A program made the translations under genes and the position numbers. From the NCBI RefSeq assembly GCF_000614205.1, contig NZ_BAKN01000018.1:1-60396 (forward strand): a stretch of DNA of 60,396 nucleotides, written 5' to 3'. The DNA is from Hoylesella saccharolytica JCM 17484 (GTDB lineage Bacteria > Bacteroidota > Bacteroidia > Bacteroidales > Bacteroidaceae). The notes beneath the pieces are model-generated. The model saw only the letters and a list, made by a program, of their open reading frames with translations. It was not told the DNA's origin and did no database searches. Shown piece after piece: positions 44,252-54,621 of the stretch (position 1 is the first letter of the stretch; every line of letters starts with the position of its first letter).

Positions 44252-46156
44252 AGATATTCATCTGACATTCGTTACAATTAAAGTGTAGCCGGAAACGTTT
44301 TCCGTCACCCGACTGCAGGTAAAGCGGTTCGTGCCAATCGGGTTTTCGACCACCATGATGCACGCAACAACCCAGCGAAAATTTGATGCAATGCCTGCAC
44401 TGCATCAGTAGCGCCTCTGTTGAACGCGGTCTTTTTACCTCGAAAGCCTCTGTCGGTACAGGCTTTCCCTGTTCTTCGTAAAAAGCTTTTGCTAACCGAT
44501 TAGATACGTTATAGAGATAAGGATGCGCCTGATATTCGGGTGTCCAAGTCAGGTTAAGTGGCTTTTGTGCAGGCAAAGGCAATGTTTTCGGTTGTTCAGA
44601 ACGTGCTTGAGATGATGCCATGAGGCTTTCTACAACATTTCGGCGCAGTTCTGCCAGTAAACTCGAAGGAATAAAGTAGCTGTCAACATCCCCATCTAAG
44701 GTGATATCCTCGCACGTATAAGGCGTGTTACCCAGTTTGGTGAGCTGCCGGATAATGTTTTCGCGCTGCGGCTTTTGTGCCCGTTGATGCTCGCAAACAA
44801 TCTCGCCCGTCTGTCCGGAAGTGGAGTGGAGACAGCCAAGCGGGTAGATTTGCAGCCGAAAGCCTTTATCAGTAGGTGCGAAAACCATTGTTACGGGTAC
44901 TTTTCTCACCGCTGTTTCGCCTGCCATAATTTTGGTAAATGCCTCGTCGTTGTTGCGATAAAGCGGTGTGCCGGGCTTCAAAGCGGTCGGCATTTGCAGT
45001 GGAAATAAGCGGTTTCCTTCAGCTCTGTTTACCCGAAAACCTTCTAATTCGCGGTTTTGATTAATGAAACAGAGTCCGTCGCCATTAGCAAATGCCGCTG
45101 TTCCCGACACGTTAAACGAGTTGTGTCGCAGTTCTTTCACCTTTCCGACATATTCGCCCATCGCCTTCGGGGTATCAAACGACGCGATGCCCGCTTGTCT
45201 TCCATTGGCAAAATAGGTAGTATATCCACGGTTGAATGTCTTTTTGAGGTTGGGCTCGAATGCATATTTCACCCGTCCCAGCGATGCTCTGCGATAACGT
45301 TCGGGGTGCTTTTTTACAATATCGTTTAAGCGTTGACTGTATGCCGCGACAACATTTTTAACGTAAGCCGCATCTTTCAGTCGCCCTTCTATTTTGAAAG
45401 AAGCCGCTCCGGCATCAGCCAACGCCTCCAAATGGTCTATCTGGCACAAATCTTTCATCGACAGCAGATAGCGTTCGCGCTCAATTAGTTTGCCGTCAGC
45501 ATCGATTAGATCAAACTTCATTCGGCAGAACTGCGCACATTCGCCGCGGTTGGCGCTACGTCCGAAACAATGCTGCGAGGCATAGCAAATGCCCGAATAG
45601 CTCACACACAGTGCACCATGCACAAACACTTCGAGTTCTGCATGGGGCAGCCGACGGTGAATATCGGCAATTTCGCGTACAGAAAGTTCGCGCGCCAGCA
45701 CCACCCTTTCAAATCCCAGCGATGTAAGCCAGTTTACCTTTTCGGCCGTTCGGTTGTCGGTTTGGGTACTTGCGTGCAGGGCGATGGGTGGCAGTTTGAG
45801 TTTCAGCAACCCCATATCCTGCACCAAAATGGCATCCACGCCCACCCGATACAGCTCCCAAATCAAGTTTTGCGTTGCTTCTAATTCGTCTTCGTAGACG
45901 ATGGTGTTGACGGTGACATACACTTTTACGCCGAACGGATGCGCGTAGCGCACAGCCTACCGATGTCTTCGACCGAGTTGCCCGCTGCCGACCGTGCGCC
46001 GAAACGTTCGGCTCCGATATACACAGCATCGGCTCCATGATCTACGGCAGCTATTCCGCAGGTCAGGTTTTTGGCAGGAGCCAGTAGTTCAAGCGTTCTT
46101 TGGGAAGAGTTGTTATTCAATGTCGTCAATGTTATAGGGCGTTTCTTGATAAACAT
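44241..46156 (-). CDS. Peptidase U32 family protein (RNA hydroxylation type), apparent frameshift
   Basis: The N-terminal part (46156 down to about 45955) reads LELLAPAKNLTCGIAAVDHG and ADAVYIGAERFGARSAAGNS. The other frame continues RYAHPFGVKVYVTVNTIVYE. One extra base near 45953-45955 joins them, giving about 638 residues. The U32 signature is seen in ELEVFVHGALCVSYSGICY with the cysteines of CFGRSANRGECAQFCR. The C-terminal half contains a further U32-associated domain. Proteins of this family in E. coli (RlhA, TrhP) are needed for cytidine or uridine hydroxylation of rRNA or tRNA, so this one may modify RNA. The start overlaps the end of metA by 44 bp. Confidence 0.88.
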
Positions 46157-47030
46157 AATAATTAATCCAGTTGCTGAAAAGCAAGTTGGCATGTGCCCGC
46201 CACGTAACAACCGGACCCAGCGCGGGTGTGTTTGCGCGGTAATAATTTACCGGCAGCGCCACGTCCTGCCGTTTTCCCGCGTCGCGTTTATATTCTTCGT
46301 CGAGTGTATTGGGCGCATATTCCAAATGACCCGTTATGAAAAACTCGCGTCCGCCGCGTGCCATCACCATGCCTACACCGCTTTCGGGCGACTCGGCAAT
46401 CAGCGTCAGCGCGTCGTTGCGCTCAATATCGCTGTGCCGAACCTCTGTGTGCCTGCTGTGGGGCATGGAAAAAATGTCGTCGAAACCTCGAAAAATGGGT
46501 AGAGTAGGGTAGAGGGCGTGCTGCTCAAAGATTCCGAACATCTTTGTTTTCAGCGGATATTTGGGCACGCCGTAATGGTGATAAAGCCCGGCTTGCGCTG
46601 CCCAACAGATGTAAAGCGTACTGGTAACGTGCGTGCGTGCCCACGTAAAAATGCCAGTAATTTCGTGCCAATAAGCCACCTTTTCAAACGGCAGCTGTTC
46701 TACCGGTGCGCCTGTGATAATCATTCCGTCGAACTTTTCATCGCGCATCGTTTCAAAATCGCGGTAAAAACTCATCATGTGTTCTACCGGTGTATGCTTC
46801 GGCGTGTGGCTTTTCAGCTTCATAAAATGCAGTTCGAGCTGTAAAGGTGTGTTGGATAACAGCCGCACAAGGTCGGTTTCGGTTGTAATTTTAAGCGGCA
46901 TCAGGTTCAGCACCACCATTCGCAATGGTCGTATATCCTGCGTGGTAGCGCGTTGGTCGGTCATCACAAAAATATTCTCTTGCTTGAGAATATCAATGGC
47001 GGGCAGTTTGTCGGGAATTCTTAACGGCAT
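46113..47030 (-). CDS. metA: Homoserine O-succinyltransferase/acetyltransferase (MetA type)
   Basis: MetA acylates homoserine, the first committed step of methionine synthesis. The 305-residue protein begins MPLRIPDKLPAIDILKQENI and has the RPLRMVVLNLMPLKITTE motif, the catalytic-cysteine motif YICWAAQAGLYHHYG, and FITGHLEYAPNTLDEEYKRD with the catalytic His and Glu. Length is standard. The acyl donor (succinyl- or acetyl-CoA) cannot be decided by eye. A purine-rich AAAGGAG lies shortly before the ATG, unusual in this phylum. The leader is short and shows no riboswitch. Confidence 0.95.
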   Translation of the reverse strand: MPLRIPDKLPAIDILKQENIFVMTDQRATTQDIRPLRMVVLNLMPLKITTETDLVRLLSNTPLQLELHFMKLKSHTPKHTPVEHMMSFYRDFETMRDEKFDGMIITGAPVEQLPFEKVAYWHEITGIFTWARTHVTSTLYICWAAQAGLYHHYGVPKYPLKTKMFGIFEQHALYPTLPIFRGFDDIFSMPHSRHTEVRHSDIERNDALTLIAESPESGVGMVMARGGREFFITGHLEYAPNTLDEEYKRDAGKRQDVALPVNYYRANTPALGPVVTWRAHANLLFSNWINYYVYQETPYNIDDIE

Positions 47031-47083
47031 CTTTTATCTCCTTTCGCTGTAAAATTTCTGCAAAATGGCTGAAAAAACTTCTG

Positions 47084-47114
47084 CAAAGGTAAGGAAAGAA
47101 TGGGGAACAACCAA
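47084..47114 (-). promoter_or_regulatory. Predicted metA promoter
   Basis: TACCTTTG (47084-47091, minus strand) with TTG (47112-47114) 20 bp upstream fits the Bacteroidetes consensus. The leader to the metA ATG is about 50 nt. Confidence 0.6.
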
Positions 47115-47192
47115 TTATTGTGCTTCTTAGCGATAAGATAATGCCATCTGTCTGTAGGATGTGAGCGCTACGAAGCTGTGCTGATGTTTTTT

Positions 47193-47513
47193 GAATGCGA
47201 AAGTATTTTTATGTGCAATCCGAATTTATTTTTGAATGCTAAAGTACTTTTATGTGCAATCCAAAATTTTTTTTGAATGCAAAAGTATTTTTGTGTGCAA
47301 TCCAAATTTTTTTTTGAATGCAAAAGTATTTTTGTGTGCAATCCGAATTTATTTTTAAATGCGGAAGTACTTTTGTGTGTAATCCAAATTTTTTTTTGAA
47401 TGCGAAAGTATTTTTATGTGCAATCCGATTTTTTTTTGAATGTAAATGTACTTTTATGTGCAATACAAATTTATTTTTGAATGCCTGAGCATTTTTATGT
47501 GCACTTTTTTATG
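47193..47513. repeat. 41-bp tandem repeat, eight units
   Basis: Copies of a unit starting GAATGCRAAAGTAYTTTTRT then GTGCAATCC-AAATTTTTTTT begin at 47193, 47234, 47275, 47316, 47357, 47398, 47438 and 47479. Spacing is 41 bp except one 40-bp step. Units are 80-95% alike, and the last is degenerate. T-rich ends alternate between TTTATTTTT and TTTTTTTTT. A 41-bp unit shifts the frame in each copy, so the open frame running through it is not conserved protein. It lies between metA and the M6 protease. Confidence 0.95.
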
Positions 47514-47543
47514 AGATGATTGTAATCATTTTCTGCGCCGACG

Positions 47544-47585
47544 AAAAAATATCCCCGAAAGCGGGTTAAAACTGCTTTCGGGGAT
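47544..47585 (-). terminator. Intrinsic terminator of the M6 protease gene
   Basis: A 12-bp perfect stem (ATCCCCGAAAGC, 47551-47562, with 47574-47585) is followed on the minus strand by a T-rich tract (AAAAAA at 47544-47549 as given). It lies 33 bp after the stop codon. Confidence 0.9.
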
Positions 47586-47617
47586 GTTTTGTTACCAATA
47601 GAGTAGGGCACAGATTG

Positions 47618-49422
47618 TTATTGCACCACAAATTTCTTTCGGTTAAGAATATAAATGCCTTTGGGCAGACGGGTTTTGTCGGTTCCCACGTATCGCCCGT
47701 CGAGGCTGTATATTTTGTTGTCTTCGGGCTTTTGCTCGCTGATGGAGGGGGCGATATCTGCCGTAGAAAACTTTTGCAGAAAGTCGAAGTAAATCACATC
47801 GTCTGCCATACTGATGTTATAGATGGGTTTGTTGAGCGTTCCGCCCGTCCATGGCGCATAATTTACGCGTGGGTTGGCATCGCTTAGCTCGGTGGTGGCG
47901 GCTGTTCCGGGGAAGGGATCGCCGGCTAATTGGGTTTTGTATTCTTGCGAACTGATGCTCCCGTTGCTTCTTCTATACGAGCTGACAAGGCGGTTGTCGG
48001 CCGGGATAACCGTCATTCGGGGCTTTCCTATTACCGTGTTTACGGTGTTTGAACCTGTTATGCCGAAGATGCCGAAGTCGTCGGCATCGTAGTTGACGTG
48101 GTAAACCAGCATGCCCACGCCGCGTGTTTTGGCATTCCATTTGTATTTCTGGATGTTCTGAACGATGTAATATTCTTGCCCAGAACCGTTGGCGTCGTTT
48201 ATAATGCGGTAGGCTTTGCCGCCTTTGTCGATGTTTTCGAGCTTCACTTGTTGGGCGGTTTTCAAGGTGTCTATCGTCATCCAACCCATCGCTTCGCGTT
48301 CCCAGGCGGTGTAGGCAGGGGGCGTAAAACCCTTGTCGCCGTAAATTCCGTTGTCCATCAGGCTCCAATCTTCCATTCCCTGATTGTCTTGGGCGGTGTT
48401 GCTGACGGTGTTGTAAAAGTCGGGCAAGCCCAAACAGTGAGAAAATTCGTGGCAAAACAATCCGATGCCGGTGATGGGTTTGATATTGTTAAAGTTAAAG
48501 TGCGATTCTATGCCCGGATAACCTGCCAGTTCGTTGCTGATGCCACAGATGCCGATAGTTTTTCCATCCTTCTGTATGCCACCGTGTGGAAATGCTTTCG
48601 GCCAAAGCACGGGTAATGCGGGCGCCATGTTCTCGCCATATCCTGCGTATATCACATAAACGAGGTCTACATAACCATCGTTGTTGCTGTCGTATTGGGA
48701 AAAGTCGAGCGAGTCGTCCATCAGTGTGCAGGCGTCGGTAACCAAATCCTGGTATCGCTCGAAGCCCGAGTTGCCTGCGCCGTAATATTCCATCGTTTGG
48801 GGCAATGTAACGGGGCCGTACACATCAAATTGTGGCGTAAACTGCCCGTTGCTCATATCTGAAAAGTATTTTTTTACGCTGGCATGGTTGCGATTTTCGT
48901 GATGTCCGAAGTTTTTTAGGTTTTCGTCCATGCTGTTGAGGTATTGGTCGAAAGCCTTTCGGGCGTTTACCGTAAAGTTGAGGTTGGAAAATTGTGCCAA
49001 AATAACGATGGCCTTTGGTGAGCCGGTGTGTGGAAAAAGCCTGCTGTTGGCTTGTATCTGCTCGTTTCTTTGGCCAATGGCTCTGGTTATTTCTCTGCCC
49101 GAGCGAAAGAAAACTTCTTTGTTTTGCTTCACAATAAGGACGCGTTCGCTGGCAGAACGCAGCGGTGCATCGTGTGCCAACTGCGTTGAAGCGAGAGGTT
49201 TCCGTTGTCGTCTATCACCGCAACATAGAAATCCGAACCCTTCTGCTGGAGAATAACTCCGTCGGTAGTGCTAACCCAGTTGAAGTTAACGTCGCCGTTG
49301 AGGCGGATGGTGAGTTCGGTTCCGTCGCTTTGTCTCACCACTTGCGGTTGTGCCCATGCCTTTGAGGCACGGGCAACCACAATGGAGAGAGAAAAAACAA
49401 GCAGTAAAGCTATCTTTTTCAT
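47618..49422 (-). CDS. Secreted M6 family metalloprotease with T9SS C-terminal tail (apparent frameshift)
   Basis: The protein starts with a signal peptide (MKKIALLLVFSLSIVVARAS) followed by a propeptide region. The frame breaks near 49179. One extra base in the AA run at 49179-49180 restores LSLQRSLAHDAPLRSASERV and joins two frames into about 601 residues. The catalytic domain has the M6 motif HEFSHCLGLPDF (HExxHxxGxxD) around the zinc, and the companion Met near MEDWSLMDNG. The C-terminus (KIYSLDGRYVG, LPKGIYILNRKKFVVQ) looks like a T9SS sorting domain. The enzyme is therefore probably exported to the surface or medium, where it would degrade proteins. Its start lies 1 bp after kduI. Confidence 0.9.
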
Positions 49423-49423
49423 C

Positions 49424-50320
49424 TTATTTCATGTCGGTCATTTTTACTACCTGCATATCTTTGTAATCGAGATTTTCGCCCGCCATGCCCCAGATAAACA
49501 TATAGTTACTGGTTCCGGCAGCGCAGTGTATCGACCATTCGGGAGCTATCACAGCTTGTTCGTTGTGCAGCCAGATGGGGCGTGTTTCGTTGGGTTCGCC
49601 CATGATGTGGCAGATGGTCTGGTTTTCGGGCACCTGGAAGTACAGATATGTTTCCATACGGCGCAGGTGTGTATGAGCCGGCATGGTGTTCCATACGCTA
49701 CCCGTTTTTAGTTCGGTGAGCCCCATCTGCAACTGACAAGTCTGAACAATTCCGTTAACAATAAGCTGATTGATAACGCGATCATTGGAACCCGCCAGCG
49801 AACCTGCTTTGATAACATTTGCCTCTTTCATCGTAATCTTTTTGATGGGATAGGCGGTGTGCGCTGTCGCACTGTTGATATAAAATTTAGCCGGTTTGCT
49901 TGCATCTTTTGATGAGAAGGCAACCTGATGTTTTCCACGACCGATATATAGCGCCTCTTTAAATTTTAGGTCGTAATTTTTACCGTCTACCACAACTGTT
50001 CCGTCACCGCCGATGTTGATAATACCCATTTCGCGGTTTTCAAGAAAGTACTCGGTTTTCAACGGAGCGATGCTCTCGAGCTTTAAAGGGGTAGCTGCGG
50101 GTTGAGCTCCACCGATAACAAACCGGTCGTACATTGAATATACAAAGTTGATTTCGCCCGGTGCAAATACCTTTTCGATAAGAAAATCTTTGCGGAGACG
50201 CTCTGTGTCGTAGTGTTTCGCGTCGGCCGGATGAGCGGCGTAACGGATTTCAAAGTTGGTCTGCGCCGAAGCGGTAAGGGCTGCGATAAACAGCAGCATT
50301 GTAGCGATTGATTTCTTCAT
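49424..50320 (-). CDS. kduI: 5-dehydro-4-deoxy-D-glucuronate isomerase (KduI) with a signal peptide
   Basis: KduI isomerises 5-keto-4-deoxyuronate to 3-deoxy-D-glycero-2,5-hexodiulosonate in the breakdown of pectin and glycosaminoglycans. Starting at 50320 the 298-residue protein has a clear signal peptide ([20 protein letters not shown]), then [20 protein letters not shown], the normal KduI N-terminus. The cupin metal site is [13 protein letters not shown] with a later conserved HLRR-like and [10 protein letters not shown]. Most KduI proteins are cytoplasmic, so export to the periplasm is unusual. Longer in-frame starts overlap the gatC-like gene and are less likely. Confidence 0.9.
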   Translation of the reverse strand: MKKSIATMLLFIAALTASAQTNFEIRYAAHPADAKHYDTERLRKDFLIEKVFAPGEINFVYSMYDRFVIGGAQPAATPLKLESIAPLKTEYFLENREMGIINIGGDGTVVVDGKNYDLKFKEALYIGRGKHQVAFSSKDASKPAKFYINSATAHTAYPIKKITMKEANVIKAGSLAGSNDRVINQLIVNGIVQTCQLQMGLTELKTGSVWNTMPAHTHLRRMETYLYFQVPENQTICHIMGEPNETRPIWLHNEQAVIAPEWSIHCAAGTSNYMFIWGMAGENLDYKDMQVVKMTDMK

Positions 50321-50342
50321 TGTTCTCTGTTTTATGTTCATT

Positions 50343-51737
50343 TTATTCGTTATTTTCTGTTGTTGAAGCCTTTGCAGCCTCGCGCTCACTTTTGATGATT
50401 TGTCGACGGTTTACCAACATCATGCCGATGGTGATGATAATCAGCACCGCAGGGCCAATATATTGGGCGTGACAAGTGAGTTTATAGATAATCCATCCGA
50501 AGAGTGAAGCGGCGAAATCGAGTGCGCCACCTGCGAAACCTTCAGGAATTTTTGCAGCTGCATCTTTTGTTATGGCATACACATCGTTAGCAGCGAGGGT
50601 GAAGTCGGGCGCCATATCGGTAACAAAATAGAGTCCGAAGATAAGCGCAATAAGTCCAATGATAAACGTTTTAACCACGTTGCCGTTGGTAATGGGTAGC
50701 ACCATTGGGAAAAGATAAAACATACCTGCGAGCGAAGCAAGCGGCAAAAACTGATTGCCGGGTAATACTACAGCCAGGAAAAGTACGGTGGGGATGAGCA
50801 GCAGACTTACTACCAGTGTGGTGGGATGACCGATAACCAGTGCCGGACTCATGCCGATGAATACCCTTTTTCCATGAAATTTCTTCTCGACAATACCTTT
50901 TGTCTTCTCCGAAATGGGCATTAGTCCGTCAATAAACAGGCGTGTGATACGCGGGATGAGTTCCATTACTGCCCCCATCGTTACACCTAAGAACAAAATT
51001 CCCTTGATGTTGCTTTGCGCCAGAAAACCAATCAGACAGCCTACGATAACACCCAATACAAGCGGCTCGCCCAGTACACCGAACTTCTTTTTTAGTCCTT
51101 CGGCATCAATATCCAGTTTGCTGAAACCGGGGATAAGGTCGAGGGCTTTGTTGATAACCACCGCAAAAGGAACAAAACTTTGGCAGAAAGGTTGTGGAAC
51201 GGATATGCCGTCAAGGTCTTTATAATACTTCTGAAATCTATCGGCGGTAAGATCGGCCATCACCATTGTTATGATGTAGCACACAATGGCGGCAAAATAG
51301 CCCCACGCCAGGCTCTCGCCCATAACGAAATAAGCTACCGCTCCAATAAAAGCAAAGTGCCAGTAATTCCACAAATCGATGTTCACTGTGCGTGTTGTCT
51401 TAGTAAGCAACATGAGCACGTTGATGCCCAGACACACAGGAATAATCAGTGCGCCCACTGCCGTGTTGTAAGCTACCGCTGCTGCAGCAGGCCAACCCAT
51501 ATCAAACACATTAAGTTGCAGGTGATAAAGCTCGGCAATAGCTTTCAGCGGCTCGTTAAAATTAGTGGTCAGTAGCGCTGTAATAATGCCCAGCCCCACA
51601 AATCCCACGCCCACATACAAGCCCGATTTGAGTGATTTACCAAACTTCAGTCCGATGGCCAAACCAATAACCGTAAAGAGAATGGGCATCATCACGCTTG
51701 CACCCAAACTGATGATATAGCTGAATACTTGTTCCAT
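50343..51737 (-). CDS. EIIC-GAT (galactitol-type) PTS permease-like transporter, without other PTS parts
   Basis: The 464-residue protein matches galactitol-type EIIC permeases, with [58 protein letters not shown] and [19 protein letters not shown]. About ten membrane segments are expected, and a long polar tail follows. PTS EIIC proteins move a sugar while EIIA and EIIB phosphorylate it. No EIIA, EIIB, EI or HPr gene is in the window, so it may be an uptake permease used without phosphorylation. It directly precedes the exported KduI gene (22 bp), which suggests import of a uronate-derived sugar. This is inference from position. Confidence 0.85.
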   Translation of the reverse strand: MEQVFSYIISLGASVMMPILFTVIGLAIGLKFGKSLKSGLYVGVGFVGLGIITALLTTNFNEPLKAIAELYHLQLNVFDMGWPAAAAVAYNTAVGALIIPVCLGINVLMLLTKTTRTVNIDLWNYWHFAFIGAVAYFVMGESLAWGYFAAIVCYIITMVMADLTADRFQKYYKDLDGISVPQPFCQSFVPFAVVINKALDLIPGFSKLDIDAEGLKKKFGVLGEPLVLGVIVGCLIGFLAQSNIKGILFLGVTMGAVMELIPRITRLFIDGLMPISEKTKGIVEKKFHGKRVFIGMSPALVIGHPTTLVVSLLLIPTVLFLAVVLPGNQFLPLASLAGMFYLFPMVLPITNGNVVKTFIIGLIALIFGLYFVTDMAPDFTLAANDVYAITKDAAAKIPEGFAGGALDFAASLFGWIIYKLTCHAQYIGPAVLIIITIGMMLVNRRQIIKSEREAAKASTTENNE

Positions 51738-52120
51738 AAATTGCGATTGTTTGTTATTAATTAAATATTAAAATGGATGAATTATAAATTCTTTGTTGCA
51801 CAATGGATTGTTCTTTTAAAGGAACTGTTTTACTGTTAAATACTGATGGGTTAATTGCTGCCGAATGGTTATCTCTGCAAAACGCACTGCTGCCAAGTGG
51901 TTGGCTTTGCAAAGATACGATATTTAGTTGAATATACAATGATGTATACTAGAAGGATAGAAAGATACAGCTTTCTGTTCTTCCTATTTTCACCGTTTAT
52001 CCTCAAATATTAACCTGTTGGTAAATAGAATAGTCCTTATTTAAAGCATTAACGGATTTAATCACTAGGATTGTTACAGTCTCACTAATGTTGTGTGGAT
52101 TTGATTACCGAATTTATTGC
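51738..52120. other. Gap between gatC-like and murF-alr genes
   Basis: The gap contains the gatC-like promoter (51910-51939) and its leader of about 165 nt. The 3' end of murF-alr lies at 52121 with no clear terminator. No gene or RNA is recognised, and I see no repeat of the 22- or 41-bp kind here. Confidence 0.6.
51910..51939 (-). promoter_or_regulatory. Predicted promoter of the gatC-kduI-M6 unit
   Basis: TATCTTTG (51910-51917, minus strand) with TTG (51937-51939) exactly 19 bp upstream matches the Bacteroidetes promoter consensus. The predicted leader is about 165 nt, long enough to contain regulation. Confidence 0.7.
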
Positions 52121-54595
52121 TTAATCTTGAAAATATACCTTGTTAACCCGATTGCTGATACCTGTAAGTACTTCGTAAGGAATTGTTTCGAGGATTTCTG
52201 AGAGAGTGGTGACAGGCAGATGGTCGCCGAAAATTTCAACGCTGTCGCCTTCTTTGCAGGCAATTCCGGTTACGTCAATCATTGCTACGTCCATACAAAT
52301 ATTGCCAACGTAAGGAGCTTTCTGCCCATTAACCAAACAGTAGGCGCGGCGATTGCCCAGATGGCGGTTCAGTCCGTCGGCATAGCCTATGGGTATAGCT
52401 GCAATAACGCTGTCGCGGGTAATCTCTCCACGTCGACTATAGCCAACGGTATCGCCTGTAGGAACGTTACGCAGTTGAAGAATGGTAGTTTTCAATGTGC
52501 ATACGTTGTTGATGATGGCGTTGGTGCGGGGATTGATACCGTAAAGACCGAGCCCGAGTCGGCACATATCAAGTTGTCGGTCGGGAAAGTGTTCGATACC
52601 TGCAGAGTTGTCTATATGGCGCAGTATTTTATGGCTGAAGGCTGCTTGCAACTTTGTAGAGGCTTGCTCAAAACGGTCGAACTGGAGGCGTGAGAAACTG
52701 TCGAAGGTGTCGGCGTCTGCTCCGACAAAATGTGAGAATACCGAACGAGGAATCAGCGCGTTTTGATTGTGCAACCGCTTGATTAGTTGGTCGATATCTG
52801 TTTCGGGGTCGAAGCCTAGTCGATGCATCCCTGTATCGAGTTTAATATGTACGGGATAGTCGGTTATTCCTTCTTTTTCGGCAGCTTTTATGAGCGCTTC
52901 GAGCAGGCGGAAACTGTAAACTTCGGGTTCGAGGTCGTAGTCGAACATGGTTTTGAATGCCGTCATCTCGGGATTCATAATCATGATACTGCTCGTTATT
53001 CCGTTTTTTCTTAGGGTTACTCCTTCGTCTGCAACGGCTACAGCGAGATAGTCTACGCGGTGGTCTTGCAGGGTTTTGGCAATTTCTACGGCACCTGTTC
53101 CATATCCGTCGGCCTTGATCATACACACCAATTTGGTGTTAGGCTTCATCATCGAACGGTAATAATTTAGGTTATCTACCAGCGCATTGAGGTTTACTTC
53201 AAGCGTTGTTTCGTGTACCTTTTGCACCATCAGCTCCGTCAGATGGTCGAAACCAAAGTTGCGTGCACCTTTCAACAGTATCACTTCGTCGTGAAGCGAG
53301 GTAAAAGTTTCACTGTGAATAAAGTCGCTTACCGATGGAAAGAAATGCTTATCGCTCATTTCGATGCACGCTTGTTGTGAACAAAGTTGCGGTCCGATAC
53401 CGATAAACTTCTCCACTCCGCGTTTGTTGGCGAGGTCGGACACTTCGCGATAAAGTTGTGCGGGCTTCTCTCCACTCTGTTGAATATCGCTTAAAATAAG
53501 CGTGCGCCGACGTTCTTTATGGTCGGGACGGCGATTCATAAAGTCAAGTGCAATGTCTAACGAGTTGATGTCCGAGTTGTACGAGTCGTTGATAAGCGTA
53601 CATCCGCGTTGTCCTTCTTTCACTTCAAGTCGCATGGCAACGGGTTCCAGTTGTTGCATTCGGCGGTTTAACGTGTCTGCATCAACACCCAGATAGCGGC
53701 ATATAAGTGCGCAAATAATCGAGTTAACCACTGATGCCTCATCGATAAAGGGCAGCGAATAAGTGCTTTCTTCACCTTTATATATATAGGTAATATTTGT
53801 GGCAGTTTCGCTTTTTTCGGTTGTTTTTACGTAGAAAGCAACGCTCGAACTGTGCCTTGACCAGTCTAATCGCTCGCCTTTGTACGTTTTCTCGGCCATC
53901 ACTTTCGTAACGACAGAGTCGTCAGCATTGAATACAAGTACTTTTGCATCATTGAAGAGTGTGAGTTTTTCTCTGCATTTGTCTTCTTGCGACTTGAAAT
54001 TCTCTCTGTGGGCTGCTCCAAGGTTGGTTAGCACGGCAATGGTGGGCTGAATAATGTCGCGCAGTGCCTGCATCTCACCTTGTTTACTGATTCCCGCTTC
54101 GAATACACCCAGCTGCGTATGTTCGTTCATCAGCCACACCGAAAGTGGTACACCGATTTGCGAATTATAGCTGCGCGGACTGCGTGTTACCGTCATTTGG
54201 GGCGAAAGCAGTTGGTAAAGCCACTCTTTTACCATTGTTTTACCGTTACTGCCTGTGATACCGATGATGGGAATATCAAACGCATCGCGATGCCGCTCGG
54301 CTAATCTTTGTAATGCTTTTCGTGTATCTGATACCTTTAAGAAGTTGGCATCGGGATAATCTGCCAAACTATTTCCCGGTACAGTTTCTACAACGAAATT
54401 GCGTACGCCGCGCCGATAAAGCTCAAGAATATAGTTGTGACCGTCATTGCGTTCAGACTTGATGGCAAAAAAAAGCGTTTCCTCAGGGAAACACAACGAC
54501 CTGCTGTCAGTCAGCACAAATCCTATGCCGGCATTACTCTTACCGAAGCGATGGGCGCCGATAAGCGTTGCAATCCTTTCGATGGTGTATATCAT
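52121..54595 (-). CDS. Bifunctional UDP-MurNAc-tripeptide:D-Ala-D-Ala ligase / alanine racemase
   Basis: A MurF-Alr fusion makes D-Ala and attaches D-Ala-D-Ala to the peptidoglycan precursor. Starting at MIYTIERIATLIGAHRFG (54595), about residues 1-450 are MurF, with the P-loop GITGSNGKTMVKEW and PRSYNSQIGVPLSVW. Residues about 460-824 are alanine racemase, with the PLP lysine in LVCMIKADGYGTGAVEIA and the catalytic Tyr in VGYSRRGEI. Both halves keep their key residues. Such fusions are common in Bacteroidetes. The gene is the last of a run from the PqqD-like gene, 26 bp downstream. A longer frame would add 19 residues that overlap that gene. Confidence 0.95.
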   Translation of the reverse strand: MIYTIERIATLIGAHRFGKSNAGIGFVLTDSRSLCFPEETLFFAIKSERNDGHNYILELYRRGVRNFVVETVPGNSLADYPDANFLKVSDTRKALQRLAERHRDAFDIPIIGITGSNGKTMVKEWLYQLLSPQMTVTRSPRSYNSQIGVPLSVWLMNEHTQLGVFEAGISKQGEMQALRDIIQPTIAVLTNLGAAHRENFKSQEDKCREKLTLFNDAKVLVFNADDSVVTKVMAEKTYKGERLDWSRHSSSVAFYVKTTEKSETATNITYIYKGEESTYSLPFIDEASVVNSIICALICRYLGVDADTLNRRMQQLEPVAMRLEVKEGQRGCTLINDSYNSDINSLDIALDFMNRRPDHKERRRTLILSDIQQSGEKPAQLYREVSDLANKRGVEKFIGIGPQLCSQQACIEMSDKHFFPSVSDFIHSETFTSLHDEVILLKGARNFGFDHLTELMVQKVHETTLEVNLNALVDNLNYYRSMMKPNTKLVCMIKADGYGTGAVEIAKTLQDHRVDYLAVAVADEGVTLRKNGITSSIMIMNPEMTAFKTMFDYDLEPEVYSFRLLEALIKAAEKEGITDYPVHIKLDTGMHRLGFDPETDIDQLIKRLHNQNALIPRSVFSHFVGADADTFDSFSRLQFDRFEQASTKLQAAFSHKILRHIDNSAGIEHFPDRQLDMCRLGLGLYGINPRTNAIINNVCTLKTTILQLRNVPTGDTVGYSRRGEITRDSVIAAIPIGYADGLNRHLGNRRAYCLVNGQKAPYVGNICMDVAMIDVTGIACKEGDSVEIFGDHLPVTTLSEILETIPYEVLTGISNRVNKVYFQD

Positions 54596-54621
54596 CTTTA
54601 TTTTACTTTCTCTTGGTGGTG

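Noticed and set aside
47031..47083. SAM riboswitch upstream of metA
   Set aside because: The leader is only about 50 nt and I see no conserved riboswitch core or pseudoknot.
47239..47463. A 74-residue open frame on the minus strand across the 41-bp repeat
   Set aside because: A 41-bp unit is not a multiple of three, so each copy is read in a different frame. The open frame results from the AT-rich repeat and has no family resemblance.
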